Shown piece after piece: positions 1 through 9,148 of a DNA stretch of 64,000 nucleotides. A program made the translations under genes and the position numbers. Below the pieces are notes generated by a model. That model was given only the letters and a program-made list of their open reading frames with translations. It did no database searches and had not been told where the DNA came from. Source of the stretch: UBA4742 sp963785815 (GTDB lineage Bacteria > Actinomycetota > Acidimicrobiia > Acidimicrobiales > Acidimicrobilacustridaceae); NCBI GenBank assembly GCA_963785815.1, contig CAWAWN010000001.1:1178001-1242000 (forward strand), read 5' to 3'. Position 1 is the first letter of the stretch, and each line of letters begins with the position of its first letter.

Positions 1-324
1 CTGCTGGTGGGCGGCGTTGCGGGCCGCCTCTTCGGCCAGGGCCTGCTCACGGGCCGCGGCCTGCGCCTGCTCGCGGGCCGCTCGGCGCACGGCGGCCGCC
101 TCTTCGGCGGCTCGAGCCTCGGACTCGGCCACGGTGGTCAGGTCGTCCGCCGAGAGCATGCCCAGCTCGACCCCGTTGGCGAACGCCACCCGGTAGCGCA
201 CCCAGGAGTACCCGCCGATCAGCACCACCTTGCCGGGCGTGCCGGCCGGCACCCCGGGCAGGTCGCGGGTGCTGGCCACCTTCTGGCGCTTGCGGTAGAC
301 GGGCGTCTCGTTCTTGCGGGCCAT
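1..324 (-). CDS. Conserved hypothetical protein, C-terminus cut by window edge
   Basis: The reading frame runs leftward from an ATG at 324 and is still open at base 1, so only the first 108 residues are visible. The start has a GAGGAG ribosome binding site just upstream. The N-terminal half is a small basic and glycine-rich segment (MARKNETPVYRKRQK, then GTPGKVVLIGGYSWVRYRV), possibly a compact beta-barrel. The second half is an Ala/Glu/Arg-rich stretch with a coiled-coil-like heptad pattern. It lies about 60 bases downstream of the acyl-CoA dehydrogenase on the same strand and may be cotranscribed with it. I do not recognise a function. Confidence 0.7.
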   Translation of the reverse strand, partial: MARKNETPVYRKRQKVASTRDLPGVPAGTPGKVVLIGGYSWVRYRVAFANGVELGMLSADDLTTVAESEARAAEEAAAVRRAAREQAQAAAREQALAEEAARNAAHQQ

Positions 325-385
325 CGGGTGGCGCTCCTCTGCGTCTGGTCCGGACGGGTGGTGGGGCAGGTGGTCGGGCAGGTGG

Positions 386-1570
386 TCAGGCGGGCTGGGG
401 TCGAGACGCTCGATCGGCGCGCCGGGCCTCGGCCCAGGTCTGGCCCACCTCGACGTCGATGTCGTGGGGGAGGCCGAGAACGCGCTCGGCCACGATGTTG
501 CGCTGCACGTCGCGGGTCCCGCCACCGATGGTGAGGGCCTGCGAGAACAGCCAACCGTAGTGCCACATGCCCGGCTCATCCCCCATCGGCCCGGCGTCGG
601 TGACCAGCCCGGCGGCCCCGCACAGATCGTGGGCCAGGGCCATGACGGCCTGGCCGTGCTCATCGGCCAGCACCTTGCGGATGGAGGCCTCGGGACCCGG
701 CGCCTCGCCCCGGATGGCCGCGCTCACCGTGCGCAACCGGATCAGGCGCAGGATCTCCTCGTGGATGTGCAGGGCCGCCACCCGCTGGCGCAGGATCGGG
801 TCGTCCACGCCGCCCCGGCGCCGCACCAGATCGACCAGGTCGGCCCCGGTCGGGCCCAGCCCCCACAGCGCCCCGCCGCCCGACAGCGACACCCGCTCGT
901 TGCCCAGCGTCACCTTGGCCAGATCCCAGCCGGCGTCCACGGACCCCACCAGGTTCTCGGCCGGCAGGCGCACATCGGTCAGGTACACCTCGTTGAACAG
1001 GGCCGAGCCGGTCATCTCGGTGATGGGGCGGACCTCGATGCCGGGTGTGTCCATCGGGCAGATGAAGTACGAGATGCCCCGCTGCTTGGCCACGTCCGGG
1101 TTGGTCCGGGCGATGAGGATCCCGAACTGGGCGAGCTGGGCCATCGAGGTCCAGATCTTCTGGCCGTTGACCACCCACTCGTCGCCGTCGCGCACCGCCC
1201 GGGTGGACAGGTTGGCCAGGTCGCTGCCGGCGTCGGGCTCGCTGAAGAGCTGGCACCAGATCTCCTCGGCGGCCAGCAGGGGGAACAGGTACCGCGCCTT
1301 CTGGGCCTCGGTGCCGGCGTGCACCAGGGTGGGGCCGGCCCAGCCGATGCCGATCTGGTTGGAGGGGCGCGTCACCCCGGCCCGGCGCAGCTCGTCGTCG
1401 ATGATGAGCTGGTGCACCGGATCGGCGTCGCGACCCCAGGGCGCGGGCCAGTGCGGCGCAACCAGCCCCGCCTCGGCCAGCTCCCGCCCGCTGGGGCGGG
1501 GGTGCTCGGCCAGCCAGGTCCGCACCTCCACGCGCCGCGGGTCGTCGGGCGCCGGCAGATCGAAGTCCAT
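386..1570 (-). CDS. Acyl-CoA dehydrogenase family protein
   Basis: A 394-residue FAD-dependent acyl-CoA dehydrogenase, expected to catalyse alpha,beta-dehydrogenation of an acyl-CoA. Visible family features are the FAD/substrate loop around CQLFSEPDAGSDLA, the beta-domain segment WVVNGQKIWTS, and the C-terminal IGGGTRDVQRNI motif. I start it at ATG 1570 (MDFDLPAPDD), because the longer frame upstream has no family similarity. In MCAD-like enzymes the catalytic Glu precedes GT in this last motif (YEGT, or EGGT in many FadE proteins); here both positions are Gly. The base may lie elsewhere or the subunit may work in a heteromer, as in actinobacterial steroid FadE pairs (inference). It is divergent from an acyl-CoA synthetase, suggesting a shared fatty-acid or side-chain degradation role. 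Confidence 0.92.
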   Translation of the reverse strand: MDFDLPAPDDPRRVEVRTWLAEHPRPSGRELAEAGLVAPHWPAPWGRDADPVHQLIIDDELRRAGVTRPSNQIGIGWAGPTLVHAGTEAQKARYLFPLLAAEEIWCQLFSEPDAGSDLANLSTRAVRDGDEWVVNGQKIWTSMAQLAQFGILIARTNPDVAKQRGISYFICPMDTPGIEVRPITEMTGSALFNEVYLTDVRLPAENLVGSVDAGWDLAKVTLGNERVSLSGGGALWGLGPTGADLVDLVRRRGGVDDPILRQRVAALHIHEEILRLIRLRTVSAAIRGEAPGPEASIRKVLADEHGQAVMALAHDLCGAAGLVTDAGPMGDEPGMWHYGWLFSQALTIGGGTRDVQRNIVAERVLGLPHDIDVEVGQTWAEARRADRASRPQPA

Positions 1571-1697
1571 CGCCCCAGACGCTACCGGCCGGCACCCCGC
1601 CCGGGTGGCGAGCGGCGCCAGCGGAACCCCTACACTCGGCCCGCTCTGGACGGTGCGCCCGCGGGCCCGCCGGTCGCAACACCTCGAGGGGGACGCC

Positions 1698-3323
1698 ATG
1701 GGTGCCTGGAACTTCGCCACGCTGTGGGAGCTGGCCGCCGACGCGGTGCCCGACTCCCCCGCCGTGTCCCAGGGCGACCGCACCACCACCTGGCGCGAGT
1801 TCGACCGCCGGGCCGACGGGGTGGCCGCCACCCTGGTGGCGCGGGGCGCCACCCACCAGGACAAGGTGGCCCAGTACCTCTACAACTGCCCCGAGTACCT
1901 CGAGTCGGTCTTCGCCGCCTTCAAGGCCGGCCTCGTCCCGGTGAACACCAACTACCGCTACGCGGACGACGAGCTGGTCTACCTGTGGGACAACGCCGAC
2001 GCGGTGGCCGTCGTGTTCCAAGGCGCCTTCGTGGATCGGGTCGAGCGCATCCGCGCCCGGCTGCCCAAGGTGGTCACCTGGCTGTGGGTGGACGACGGCA
2101 CCGGCCCGTGCCCCGACTGGGCGCTGGACTACGAGACGGCGGCCGCCACCGAGACCGGGCGCGTGTGCCCGGCCGAGGGCCGCGGCGACGACGACCTGCT
2201 GCTGATGTACACCGGCGGAACGACCGGCATGCCCAAGGGCGTCATGTGGCGCCAGGACTCGCTGGTCAAGGCCGTGGTGTCGAGCGCCAACCCGCTGTTC
2301 CACGGGGACGCCGACTGGGAGGCGGCGGCGAAGCTGCTGGCCGACCAGGGTCCGGGCGGCTCCCTGCTCCCGGCGCCGCCGCTCATGCACGGCACCGGGC
2401 AGTTCACCACCTTCATCACCCTGTCCACCGGCGGGGAGATCGTGCTGCTCGAGTCCCGGACGTTCGACCCGATCGAGATGCTCGACGAGGTCAGCCACCG
2501 CAAGATCCAGTCGCTCATCATCGTGGGCGATGCCTTCGCCAAGCCGATGCTGCGGGCCCTCGACGCCGATCCGGACCGCTGGGACCTCTCCAGCCTGTTC
2601 ATGGTCACGTCGTCGGGCGTGATGTGGAGCGAGCCGGTCAAGCAGGGCCTGCTGCGCCACAACCCGAACGTGCTGCTCATCGACGTGTTCTCCTCGTCCG
2701 AAGCGCTGGGGCTGGGGGCGTCGGTGTCGTCGGGTGAGCGGGCCAGCAGCACGGCCAAGTTCCGGCTGGGCGAGACGGCGCGGGTGATCGGCGAGGACGG
2801 CACCGACATCGAGCCGGGGTCGGGCCAGACGGGTCGGGTGGCGGTCAAGGGCCACACCCCGATCGGCTACTACAAGGACCCGGAGAAGTCGGCCGCCACG
2901 TTCGTGCTGATCGACGGGGAGACCTACTCCATCCCCGGCGACTGGGCCCAGGTCGAGGCCGACGGCACCCTCACCCTGCTCGGCCGGGGCTCGGTCGTGA
3001 TCAACACCGGCGGCGAGAAGGTGTACCCCGAGGAGGTCGAGGAGGTCCTCAAGGAGCACGGCACGGTCGCCGACGCCGTGGCCGTCGGCCTCCCCGACGA
3101 CAAGTTCGGCGAGGCCATCACGGCCGTGGTCCAGGCCCTCCCCGACGCCGACCTGGACGACGCCGAGCTCATCGCCTGGGTCAAGAGCCGCCTGGCCTCG
3201 TTCAAGGCCCCCAAGCACGTGGTGGCCATCGACACCATCGGTCGGGCCCCCAACGGCAAGGTCGACTACAAGCGCCTCAAGGCCTACGCCGCCGACCAGC
3301 TGGGCGTCGACCTGAGCTCCTGA
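1698..3323 (+). CDS. Acyl-CoA synthetase (AMP-binding, FadD-like)
   Basis: A 541-residue member of the adenylate-forming superfamily that activates a carboxylic acid to acyl-AMP and then acyl-CoA. The P-loop-like A3 motif is YTGGTTGMPKGV near residue 174. The A5 region (SSSEALG), the A7 hinge region (GDWAQVEADGTLTLLGRG), and the C-terminal Lys motif (APNGKVDYKRL) are all present. The ATG at 1698 is preceded by a GAGGGGGA ribosome binding site; upstream extension is unlikely to be coding. The sequence resembles actinobacterial FadD enzymes acting on fatty or steroid-side-chain acids, but the substrate cannot be told. It is divergently oriented from the acyl-CoA dehydrogenase; a TACACT hexamer lies in the 127-base intergenic region. 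Confidence 0.93.
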   Translation: MGAWNFATLWELAADAVPDSPAVSQGDRTTTWREFDRRADGVAATLVARGATHQDKVAQYLYNCPEYLESVFAAFKAGLVPVNTNYRYADDELVYLWDNADAVAVVFQGAFVDRVERIRARLPKVVTWLWVDDGTGPCPDWALDYETAAATETGRVCPAEGRGDDDLLLMYTGGTTGMPKGVMWRQDSLVKAVVSSANPLFHGDADWEAAAKLLADQGPGGSLLPAPPLMHGTGQFTTFITLSTGGEIVLLESRTFDPIEMLDEVSHRKIQSLIIVGDAFAKPMLRALDADPDRWDLSSLFMVTSSGVMWSEPVKQGLLRHNPNVLLIDVFSSSEALGLGASVSSGERASSTAKFRLGETARVIGEDGTDIEPGSGQTGRVAVKGHTPIGYYKDPEKSAATFVLIDGETYSIPGDWAQVEADGTLTLLGRGSVVINTGGEKVYPEEVEEVLKEHGTVADAVAVGLPDDKFGEAITAVVQALPDADLDDAELIAWVKSRLASFKAPKHVVAIDTIGRAPNGKVDYKRLKAYAADQLGVDLSS

Positions 3324-3415
3324 CCGCAGCGGTGCCGGCCGGCTGTCAGCCAGCCGTCAGCTCGGCACAAGGTTCGGCACAGGGTCTGGACCCCTGACCG
3401 TCATGCCTGGGCAAC

Positions 3416-3431
3416 CGCCGAGAAATCGGCG
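3416..3431 (+). terminator. GAAA-capped hairpin after the acyl-CoA synthetase
   Basis: A perfect 6-bp stem (CGCCGA / TCGGCG) closed by a GAAA tetraloop and followed by TTT. It lies about 90 bases past the synthetase stop and just before the gntR promoter hexamer. It could end the synthetase transcript, or be part of the gntR control region. The run of T is short, so termination is uncertain. Confidence 0.4.
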
Positions 3432-3436
3432 TTTCC

Positions 3437-3458
3437 TACCGTGGCCTGCGTGTATACA
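3437..3458 (+). promoter_or_regulatory. gntR leaderless promoter with TGTATACA palindrome over the start codon
   Basis: TACCGT at 3437-3442 lies 7 nt before the GTG at 3450. The perfect 8-bp palindrome TGTATACA (3451-3458) overlaps that start codon. Short GTATAC-centred palindromes are typical of GntR-family operators, so this may be an autoregulatory site controlling the whole transport operon (inference). Confidence 0.5.
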
Positions 3459-4187
3459 GAGCGGCACACCGAGCGGCCCCGGGCCGAGCGAGCCTACGAG
3501 GAGCTCAAGGCCCTGCTGCTGGTGGGTGAGTTCCCCATCGGGCAGCGCCTGGGTGAGGAGCGGCTGGCCAGCCGGATCGGCGTCTCCCGCACCCCGGTCC
3601 GCGAGGCCCTCTCGAGGCTGCACGTGGAGGGGTTCGTCGAGCGCATGCCCGAGGGTGGCTTCCGCCCGGCCGCCCCCGACCTCGACCACATCCACGAGCT
3701 GTACGAGATCCGCATCGCCCTCGAGCGCACCGCCATGGCCCGGCCGGGGACGACCGGGGCGACCCATGACCGCGATCAGCTCGTTCGGCTGCGCGACGAC
3801 TGGATCGGCCTGCAGGAGCCGCCCTACCAGACCGATCCCTCGTTCGTCCTGCTCGACGAGGACTTCCACCTGCGACTGGCCGCGGCCGCCGGCAACCGGG
3901 CCCTGGTCGACCAGCTCAACGCCGTCAACGAGCGCATCCGCATCGTCCGGGTGCACGACTTCCTGACCGCCGAGCGGGTCGAACGCACCATCGACCAGCA
4001 CCTGGGCATCCTGGACGCCGTCCTGGCCGGCGACCTCGCCCTCGCCGCCCATCGCCTCGACCACCACTTCGACGAATCGCTGGCCGTGGTCGAGGAGCGG
4101 GCGAGCCGGGCCCTGGCCCGGATGCTGGGGGCCAGTCTGGGTCGGCCGCCCTCGATCGCCCGACCGGGCGAGGACGGCGGCGCGTGA
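3450..4187 (+). CDS. GntR-family transcriptional regulator (FadR/FCD type)
   Basis: A 245-residue regulator with an N-terminal winged helix (recognition region around RLASRIGVSRTPVREALSRL) and an all-helical FCD-type ligand domain (RIALERTAMAR, then a C-terminal HLGILDAVLAGDLALAAHRLDHHF segment whose His residues usually bind metal or ligand). I prefer the GTG at 3450 over the in-frame GTG at 3441, because a TACCGT hexamer lies 7 nt before it and the DNA-binding domain is complete from there. The stop codon overlaps the ABC ATPase start by 4 bases (GTGA). The regulator is therefore the first gene of the importer and hydrolase operon and probably its ligand-responsive repressor. Confidence 0.88.
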   Translation: MYTERHTERPRAERAYEELKALLLVGEFPIGQRLGEERLASRIGVSRTPVREALSRLHVEGFVERMPEGGFRPAAPDLDHIHELYEIRIALERTAMARPGTTGATHDRDQLVRLRDDWIGLQEPPYQTDPSFVLLDEDFHLRLAAAAGNRALVDQLNAVNERIRIVRVHDFLTAERVERTIDQHLGILDAVLAGDLALAAHRLDHHFDESLAVVEERASRALARMLGASLGRPPSIARPGEDGGA

Positions 4188-5782
4188 GCGCCGAGGTGGC
4201 GACCACCGCCACAGCCACCGACGCCCCCGGCGCGACCGAGCTGCTGTCGGTCGATGGGCTGACCAAGCGGTTCGGCTCGCTCCTGGCCAACGACGACGTG
4301 AGCTTCCGCGTCACCTCCGGTGAGGTGCACGCCCTGCTGGGCGAGAACGGCGCGGGCAAGTCGACGCTGGTCAAGATGCTCTACGGGGTCTACCGCCCTG
4401 ATGGTGGGCAGATCCGGTGCCAGGGGCGCCCGGTCGAGGTCCGGTCGCCTGCGGCCGCTCGCGACCTCGGTCTGGGCATGGTGTTCCAGGACCTGCGCCT
4501 GGTGCCCGCCCTCACGGTGTGGGAGAACGTGGCCCTGCACCTGTCCGACCTCGGGCTGCGGCTGCGTCCGGCCCAGATCCAGGAGCGGATCGCCGAGGCG
4601 GCCGAGCGCTACGGGCTGGCCGTCCACCCGGCGGCAACCGTGCACGACCTCTCCATCGGTGAGTGGCAGCGGGTCGAGCTGCTGAAGGTGCTGGTGGCCG
4701 GCGCCCGGGTGCTGATCCTGGACGAGCCCACCAGCGTGCTCACCCCCCAGGAGGTGGACGCCCTGTTCGAGGTGGTGGCCCGCCTGCGCGCCGACGGCGC
4801 CGGCATCGTGATCATCACCCACAAGATGCGAGAGGTCCGCCAGATCGCCGACCGCGTGACCGTGCTGCGGCGGGGTCGGGTGGTGCTGGCGGATCGCCCG
4901 GCCGACCAGATCGGCGACGAGGACCTGGTCACGGCCATGGTGGGCGAGAAGGTCACGCCGGTGCGCAACGCCCACGACCGCCCGGACCGTCCCGAGGCCC
5001 GCCTGCGGATCGAGGACCTGCGCGTGGCGGGCATCGGCGAGGGCTCGGGCCTGCGCCACCTGGCGCTCGAGGTCGGCGGCGGTGAGCTGGTCGGCATCGC
5101 CGGCGTGGCCGGCAACGGCCAACGGGAGCTGGCCGACGCCCTGGTGGGAGCGGCCGAGCCGACCCAGGGCCGGATCGTGGTGGACCAGGAGGAGCTGGCC
5201 CTGGGCGACCCCCGGGCCTTCCGCCAGGCCGGCGTGGTGTCGGTGGCCGCTGACCCCCTGCGCGAGTTCGTGGTCCCCGGGCTGACCTTGGCCGAGCACG
5301 CCGCGCTCTGGGAGTCGACCGCGGCCGGCCGGGGCCTGCACTTCGACACCCGGTCCGCCAGCCGCCACCTCGTGGACGCCGGCCAGCGGCTGGGCCTGCC
5401 CCTGGCTCCGCCGTCACGGCGCCTCGACCTGCTCTCCGGGGGCAACATCCAGCGGGTGCTGCTGGCGCTGGCCTTCGCCCGACCGGCCAAGGTGCTCGTG
5501 GCCTCGTACCCCACCCGCGGCCTGGACGTGGCCACCACCGAGACCACCCGCGGCCTGCTGCTGGCCGCCCGGAAGGCGGGCACGGCCGTGGTCCTGGTCT
5601 CGGAGGACCTGGACGAGCTCATGGCGCTCTCGGACCGCATCGCCGTGCTGGCCCACGGCGAGCTGGTGGGCGTGGTGGACGGCGCCACCGCCGATCGGCG
5701 CCGGCTCGGCGCCCTGATGACCGGCGACGCCGCCGCCCACGCCGCGCCAGCTTCGGCCGGGCCCGGAGGAGACCGCCCGTGA
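4184..5782 (+). CDS. ABC transporter ATP-binding protein, two-domain (BMP/nucleoside-type importer)
   Basis: A 532-residue protein with two fused nucleotide-binding domains, as in the RbsA/NupO class. The first domain has Walker A (GENGAGKST), a signature-like LSIGEWQRVE and Walker B (VLILDEPTS). The second domain has a degenerate Walker A lacking the Lys (GVAGNGQREL) but a good LSGGNIQR signature, the usual asymmetry in this class. It should energise import through the two downstream permeases. It starts at a GTG overlapping the gntR stop and ends overlapping the next permease start, so translation is coupled. The class imports nucleosides, riboses and related polar amides; in this operon a urea-like substrate is more likely. 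Confidence 0.93.
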   Translation: MSAEVATTATATDAPGATELLSVDGLTKRFGSLLANDDVSFRVTSGEVHALLGENGAGKSTLVKMLYGVYRPDGGQIRCQGRPVEVRSPAAARDLGLGMVFQDLRLVPALTVWENVALHLSDLGLRLRPAQIQERIAEAAERYGLAVHPAATVHDLSIGEWQRVELLKVLVAGARVLILDEPTSVLTPQEVDALFEVVARLRADGAGIVIITHKMREVRQIADRVTVLRRGRVVLADRPADQIGDEDLVTAMVGEKVTPVRNAHDRPDRPEARLRIEDLRVAGIGEGSGLRHLALEVGGGELVGIAGVAGNGQRELADALVGAAEPTQGRIVVDQEELALGDPRAFRQAGVVSVAADPLREFVVPGLTLAEHAALWESTAAGRGLHFDTRSASRHLVDAGQRLGLPLAPPSRRLDLLSGGNIQRVLLALAFARPAKVLVASYPTRGLDVATTETTRGLLLAARKAGTAVVLVSEDLDELMALSDRIAVLAHGELVGVVDGATADRRRLGALMTGDAAAHAAPASAGPGGDRP

Positions 5783-6891
5783 GCGCCACCGTCACACCCG
5801 AGACCGAGCCCACGAACGAGCCGGTGGTCGACCTCGAGTCCGAACCCACCGAAGCCGACCGCCGGGCCGCCCGCCTGGACCGCCTGCGACGCGTGGCGGT
5901 GGTCACTGCCGCCTACGTCGGCTCGTTGGCCGTGTTCGCGGTGGCGGTGGCGCTCAAGGGCGCCAACCCGTTCACCGTCTTCGGCACCATGTTCCACGAC
6001 ACCTTGTTGCAGGGCGGCTCCCTCCAACAGGTGCTGCTGCGAGCCGTCCCCATCTCGCTGGCCGCACTGGCCGTGGCCGTCCCCGCCCAGGCCGGCCTCG
6101 TCAACGTGGGTGGCGAAGGCCAGCTCATCATGGGAGCCGTGGGCGCCACCGGCGTGGGCCTGGCGGTGGGCTCGGCGGTCCCCGGACCCGTCAGCTGGCT
6201 GATCATGGCCCTGGCCGGGGCGGGCGCGGGCGCGGCCTGGGCCGGCGTGGCCGGTGTGCTGCGCACCCGCCTGGCCGCCAACGAGGCCGTGACCACGCTG
6301 CTCATGAACTTCGTGGCCAACGACGTGATGCTCTACCTCGTCTACCAGCCCTGGAAGGACCCGAACAGCTCGGGTCAACCGCAGAGCCGCCCGCTGGCCG
6401 GGCCGGCGCAGCTGCCCCACCTGTTCGGCTCCACCCTGAGCATCGCGGTGCTGGTGGCCGCGGCGGTGGCGGTGGGTGTCTGGTACCTGCTGCGCCGGAC
6501 GGGGTGGGGCTTCGCGCTGCGCATCGTGGGCGGCAACCAGGAGGCGGCGCGCCGCTCCGGCCTGGCCGTGTCGCGGCTGATGGTGTCATCGATGATCGTG
6601 GGCGGGGCGCTGGCCGGGTTGGGCGGGATGCTCAACCTGGCGGGGGTGGAGCTGCAACTGCGGCCCGACATCACGTTGACCTTCGGCTACGTGGCCTTCC
6701 TGGCCAGCTGGCTGGGCCGCCACGACCCGCTGAAGGTCGTGCTGGCATCGCTCCTGTTCTCCGCCATCGCTGTGAGCGGCGACGGGCTGCAGCTCACCTA
6801 CGGCCTGGACGGCGCGGTGGTCGACGTGCTGCTCGGCCTCATCGTCATCGCCCCGCTGGTGCTGAGCCGGCGCCGGGCACGGGCCATCTGA
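5779..6891 (+). CDS. ABC transporter permease (BMP/nucleoside-type), first subunit
   Basis: A 370-residue inner-membrane permease of the branched-chain/ribose (BPD_transp_2) family, with about nine hydrophobic helices after a charged roughly 40-residue cytoplasmic N-terminus. The conserved loop NVGGEGQLIMGA near residue 112 and NEAVTTLLMNF near residue 165 are hallmarks of NupB/YufP-like permeases. The GTG start at 5779 overlaps the ATPase stop by 4 bases. It should form a heterodimer with the permease at 6956. It is longer than its partner, as usual in this family. Confidence 0.93.
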   Translation: MSATVTPETEPTNEPVVDLESEPTEADRRAARLDRLRRVAVVTAAYVGSLAVFAVAVALKGANPFTVFGTMFHDTLLQGGSLQQVLLRAVPISLAALAVAVPAQAGLVNVGGEGQLIMGAVGATGVGLAVGSAVPGPVSWLIMALAGAGAGAAWAGVAGVLRTRLAANEAVTTLLMNFVANDVMLYLVYQPWKDPNSSGQPQSRPLAGPAQLPHLFGSTLSIAVLVAAAVAVGVWYLLRRTGWGFALRIVGGNQEAARRSGLAVSRLMVSSMIVGGALAGLGGMLNLAGVELQLRPDITLTFGYVAFLASWLGRHDPLKVVLASLLFSAIAVSGDGLQLTYGLDGAVVDVLLGLIVIAPLVLSRRRARAI

Positions 6892-6955
6892 CTGCCATGC
6901 ACAAGGAGGACCAGGTGACCATCCGTTTGAGCGGGACCGCCCGGGGGACGACCCG

Positions 6956-7867
6956 GTGAACGGCGTCGAGCAGGCCCTCATCGGCGGGGTCGACGGCGGC
7001 ACGGCCATCCTGCTGCCGGCGCTGGGCGAGCTGCTCTCGGAGCGGTCCGGCATCGTGAACCTGGGCACCGAGGGCTGCATGCTCTCGGGTGCCCTGGCTG
7101 CCTTCGCCCTGGCCGCCAACACCGGCTCGCCCTGGATCGGGGTGCTGGGCGGCCTGGCCGCCGGGGCGCTGTGCGGCGCCCTCCACGCCTGGTTGACGGT
7201 GAACCGCAAGGCCGACCAGCTGGCCAGCGGCCTGGTCGTGTGGTTCCTGGCCCTGGGCATCACCTCGGCCTTCGGCAGCAGCTACATCGCCGAGACGGCC
7301 CCGCCGCTGCGCGTGCTGTCGGTACCGCTGCTGAGCAGGATCCCGTGGATCGGGCCGATCTTCTTCGAGCACGACGTCCTCGTGTACCTGGGCTACGCGC
7401 TGGTCGCCCTGATCTGGGTCTTCCTGTACCGCACCCGAGCCGGCCTGGTGCTGCGGGCCACCGGGGAACGACCCGAGGCGGTGGCCGCCGCCGGTGGCCA
7501 TCCGGCCCTCGTCCAGGTGGTGGCGGTCATGGTCGGCGCCGGGCTGGCGGGCATCGGCGGCGCCCAGCTCTCGGTGGGCTACGTGGACAACTGGTTCAAC
7601 AACATGACCAACGGCTACGGGTTCGTGGCCGTCGCGGTGGTGCTGTTCGCGGCCTGGCGGCCGCTGTGGGTCATGGCCGGCTCGTTCCTGTTCGGTGTCG
7701 CCCTGGCCACCGCGTCGGTGCTGCAGGCCCACGGGGTGGCCGTCAACCAGTACCTGCTCGACGCCCTGCCCTACCTCATCACCCTGATCGCGCTGGTCGT
7801 GGTGGCCCACCGCGGCGGCGCCCGCGCCCCGGAAGGACTGAGCCGAGCCTTGACCAACACCAGCTGA
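6956..7867 (+). CDS. ABC transporter permease (BMP/nucleoside-type), second subunit
   Basis: A 303-residue partner permease with the conserved IVNLGTEGCMLSGAL motif near residue 32, the equivalent of the NVGGEGQ loop in the first permease. It has about eight hydrophobic segments. The GTG start at 6956 follows a GGGGGA ribosome binding site. A 64-base gap separates it from the first permease, the only sizeable spacer among the membrane genes here. Together with the ATPase and the lipoprotein it completes a BMP-type importer. Confidence 0.92.
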   Translation: MNGVEQALIGGVDGGTAILLPALGELLSERSGIVNLGTEGCMLSGALAAFALAANTGSPWIGVLGGLAAGALCGALHAWLTVNRKADQLASGLVVWFLALGITSAFGSSYIAETAPPLRVLSVPLLSRIPWIGPIFFEHDVLVYLGYALVALIWVFLYRTRAGLVLRATGERPEAVAAAGGHPALVQVVAVMVGAGLAGIGGAQLSVGYVDNWFNNMTNGYGFVAVAVVLFAAWRPLWVMAGSFLFGVALATASVLQAHGVAVNQYLLDALPYLITLIALVVVAHRGGARAPEGLSRALTNTS

Positions 7868-7984
7868 CCGCGGCCCTCCGTCCCAACGCGGGCGCCACCC
7901 GCCTGGACCGGTTCGTCGCGCACCCGTCCCACCCCCCACTTCCTGACTGCCCCCTGACCCCCCAAACCCAAGGAGACCCATCCC

Positions 7985-9148
7985 ATGAGCCCCGGATCTC
8001 GCGCCCGCCAGTGCCTGGCGGCCGTCGCCGCCCTGGCCGTGATCGCCCTGAGCGCCTGCAGCAGTTCGTCATCGCCCACCGCCGCGGCCTCGGGCAGCAC
8101 CCTGGCGCCGGGCGCCAAGTCGCTGACGGTGGGCTTCATCATGGTGGGCAACCGTGACGACTACGGGTACAACCAGGCGGTCTACGTGGCCAGCCAGAAG
8201 ATCAAGTCGTCGATGCCCGGAGTCAAGGTGCTGACCGCGGACAACGTGCCCGAGAACCAGTCGGTGGTCCGCACCATGACCTCGATGACCGCCGCCGGCG
8301 CCTCGGTCATCTTCGCCACCAGCTACGGCTACTTCTCCTACGCGCTCAGCTTCGCCAAGGCGCACCCCAAGGTGGTCGTGCTGCACCAGGGCGGCTTCCA
8401 GCAGGGGGCCTTCCCGCCCAACTTCGGCACCTACTGGGGTGAGGCCTACGAGCCGGTGTCGCTGGGTGGCATGGCGGCCGGCGCCACCACCAAGAGCCAC
8501 AAGCTCGGCTTCGTGTACGCCTTCCCCATCAGCCAGACCATCGCCAACATCGACGCCTTCGAGTTGGGGGCGCAATCGATGGACCCCAAGGCCCAGACCT
8601 ACCTGGTCAACACCTCCAACTGGTGCGATCCGCTCAAGCAGAAGGAGGCCGCCTCGGCCTTGCTGTCCCAGGGGGTCGACGTGCTCAGCCAGCACCAGGA
8701 CTGCCAGGCCACGGTCATCCAGGCCGCCAAGCAGGGCAACGCCAAGGTGGTCGGCTACCACTACGACGCCCAGTCGCTGTACCCGGCCGGTTGGTTGACG
8801 GGCTCGGCGTGGGACTGGGAGCCGGTCTACGCCGCCATCATCTCCACCGTCCAGAAGGGCGACTTCACCGCCAGCAAGTACAACGCCAACTGGGTGGGGA
8901 CCTTCGCCAACCACGACAACCCCCTCACCCTGGCCTCGTTCGGGTCGTCGGTGCCCGCTTCGGTGCAGACCAAGATCAAGGACGAGCAGACCAAGCTCGA
9001 GCAGCCGGGCGCCTCGGTGTTCGAGGGGCCCGTCTACTGCCAGGACGGCTCTGTGCTCTTCGCCGCCGGGGTGACCCCCACCTACGACCAGATCAACAAC
9101 ATCAAGTGCCTGGTCAAGGGCGTTGTCGGGAACCTGCCCCAGAGCTGA
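7985..9148 (+). CDS. BMP-family substrate-binding lipoprotein of the ABC importer
   Basis: A 387-residue solute-binding protein of the basic membrane protein (BmpA/PnrA/Med) family. The signal peptide ends in a lipobox, LSAC, with the lipidated Cys at residue 25, so the mature protein is anchored outside the membrane. The start of the mature fold (LTVGFIMVGNRDDYGYNQAVYVA) and the GYHYDAQSLYPAGWLTGSAWDW segment are typical of the family. The ATG has a strong AAGGAGA ribosome binding site, fitting the need for excess binding protein. Members usually bind nucleosides; relatives are also found beside amidohydrolase genes, so the ligand here may be a small amide. Confidence 0.93.
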   Translation: MSPGSRARQCLAAVAALAVIALSACSSSSSPTAAASGSTLAPGAKSLTVGFIMVGNRDDYGYNQAVYVASQKIKSSMPGVKVLTADNVPENQSVVRTMTSMTAAGASVIFATSYGYFSYALSFAKAHPKVVVLHQGGFQQGAFPPNFGTYWGEAYEPVSLGGMAAGATTKSHKLGFVYAFPISQTIANIDAFELGAQSMDPKAQTYLVNTSNWCDPLKQKEAASALLSQGVDVLSQHQDCQATVIQAAKQGNAKVVGYHYDAQSLYPAGWLTGSAWDWEPVYAAIISTVQKGDFTASKYNANWVGTFANHDNPLTLASFGSSVPASVQTKIKDEQTKLEQPGASVFEGPVYCQDGSVLFAAGVTPTYDQINNIKCLVKGVVGNLPQS

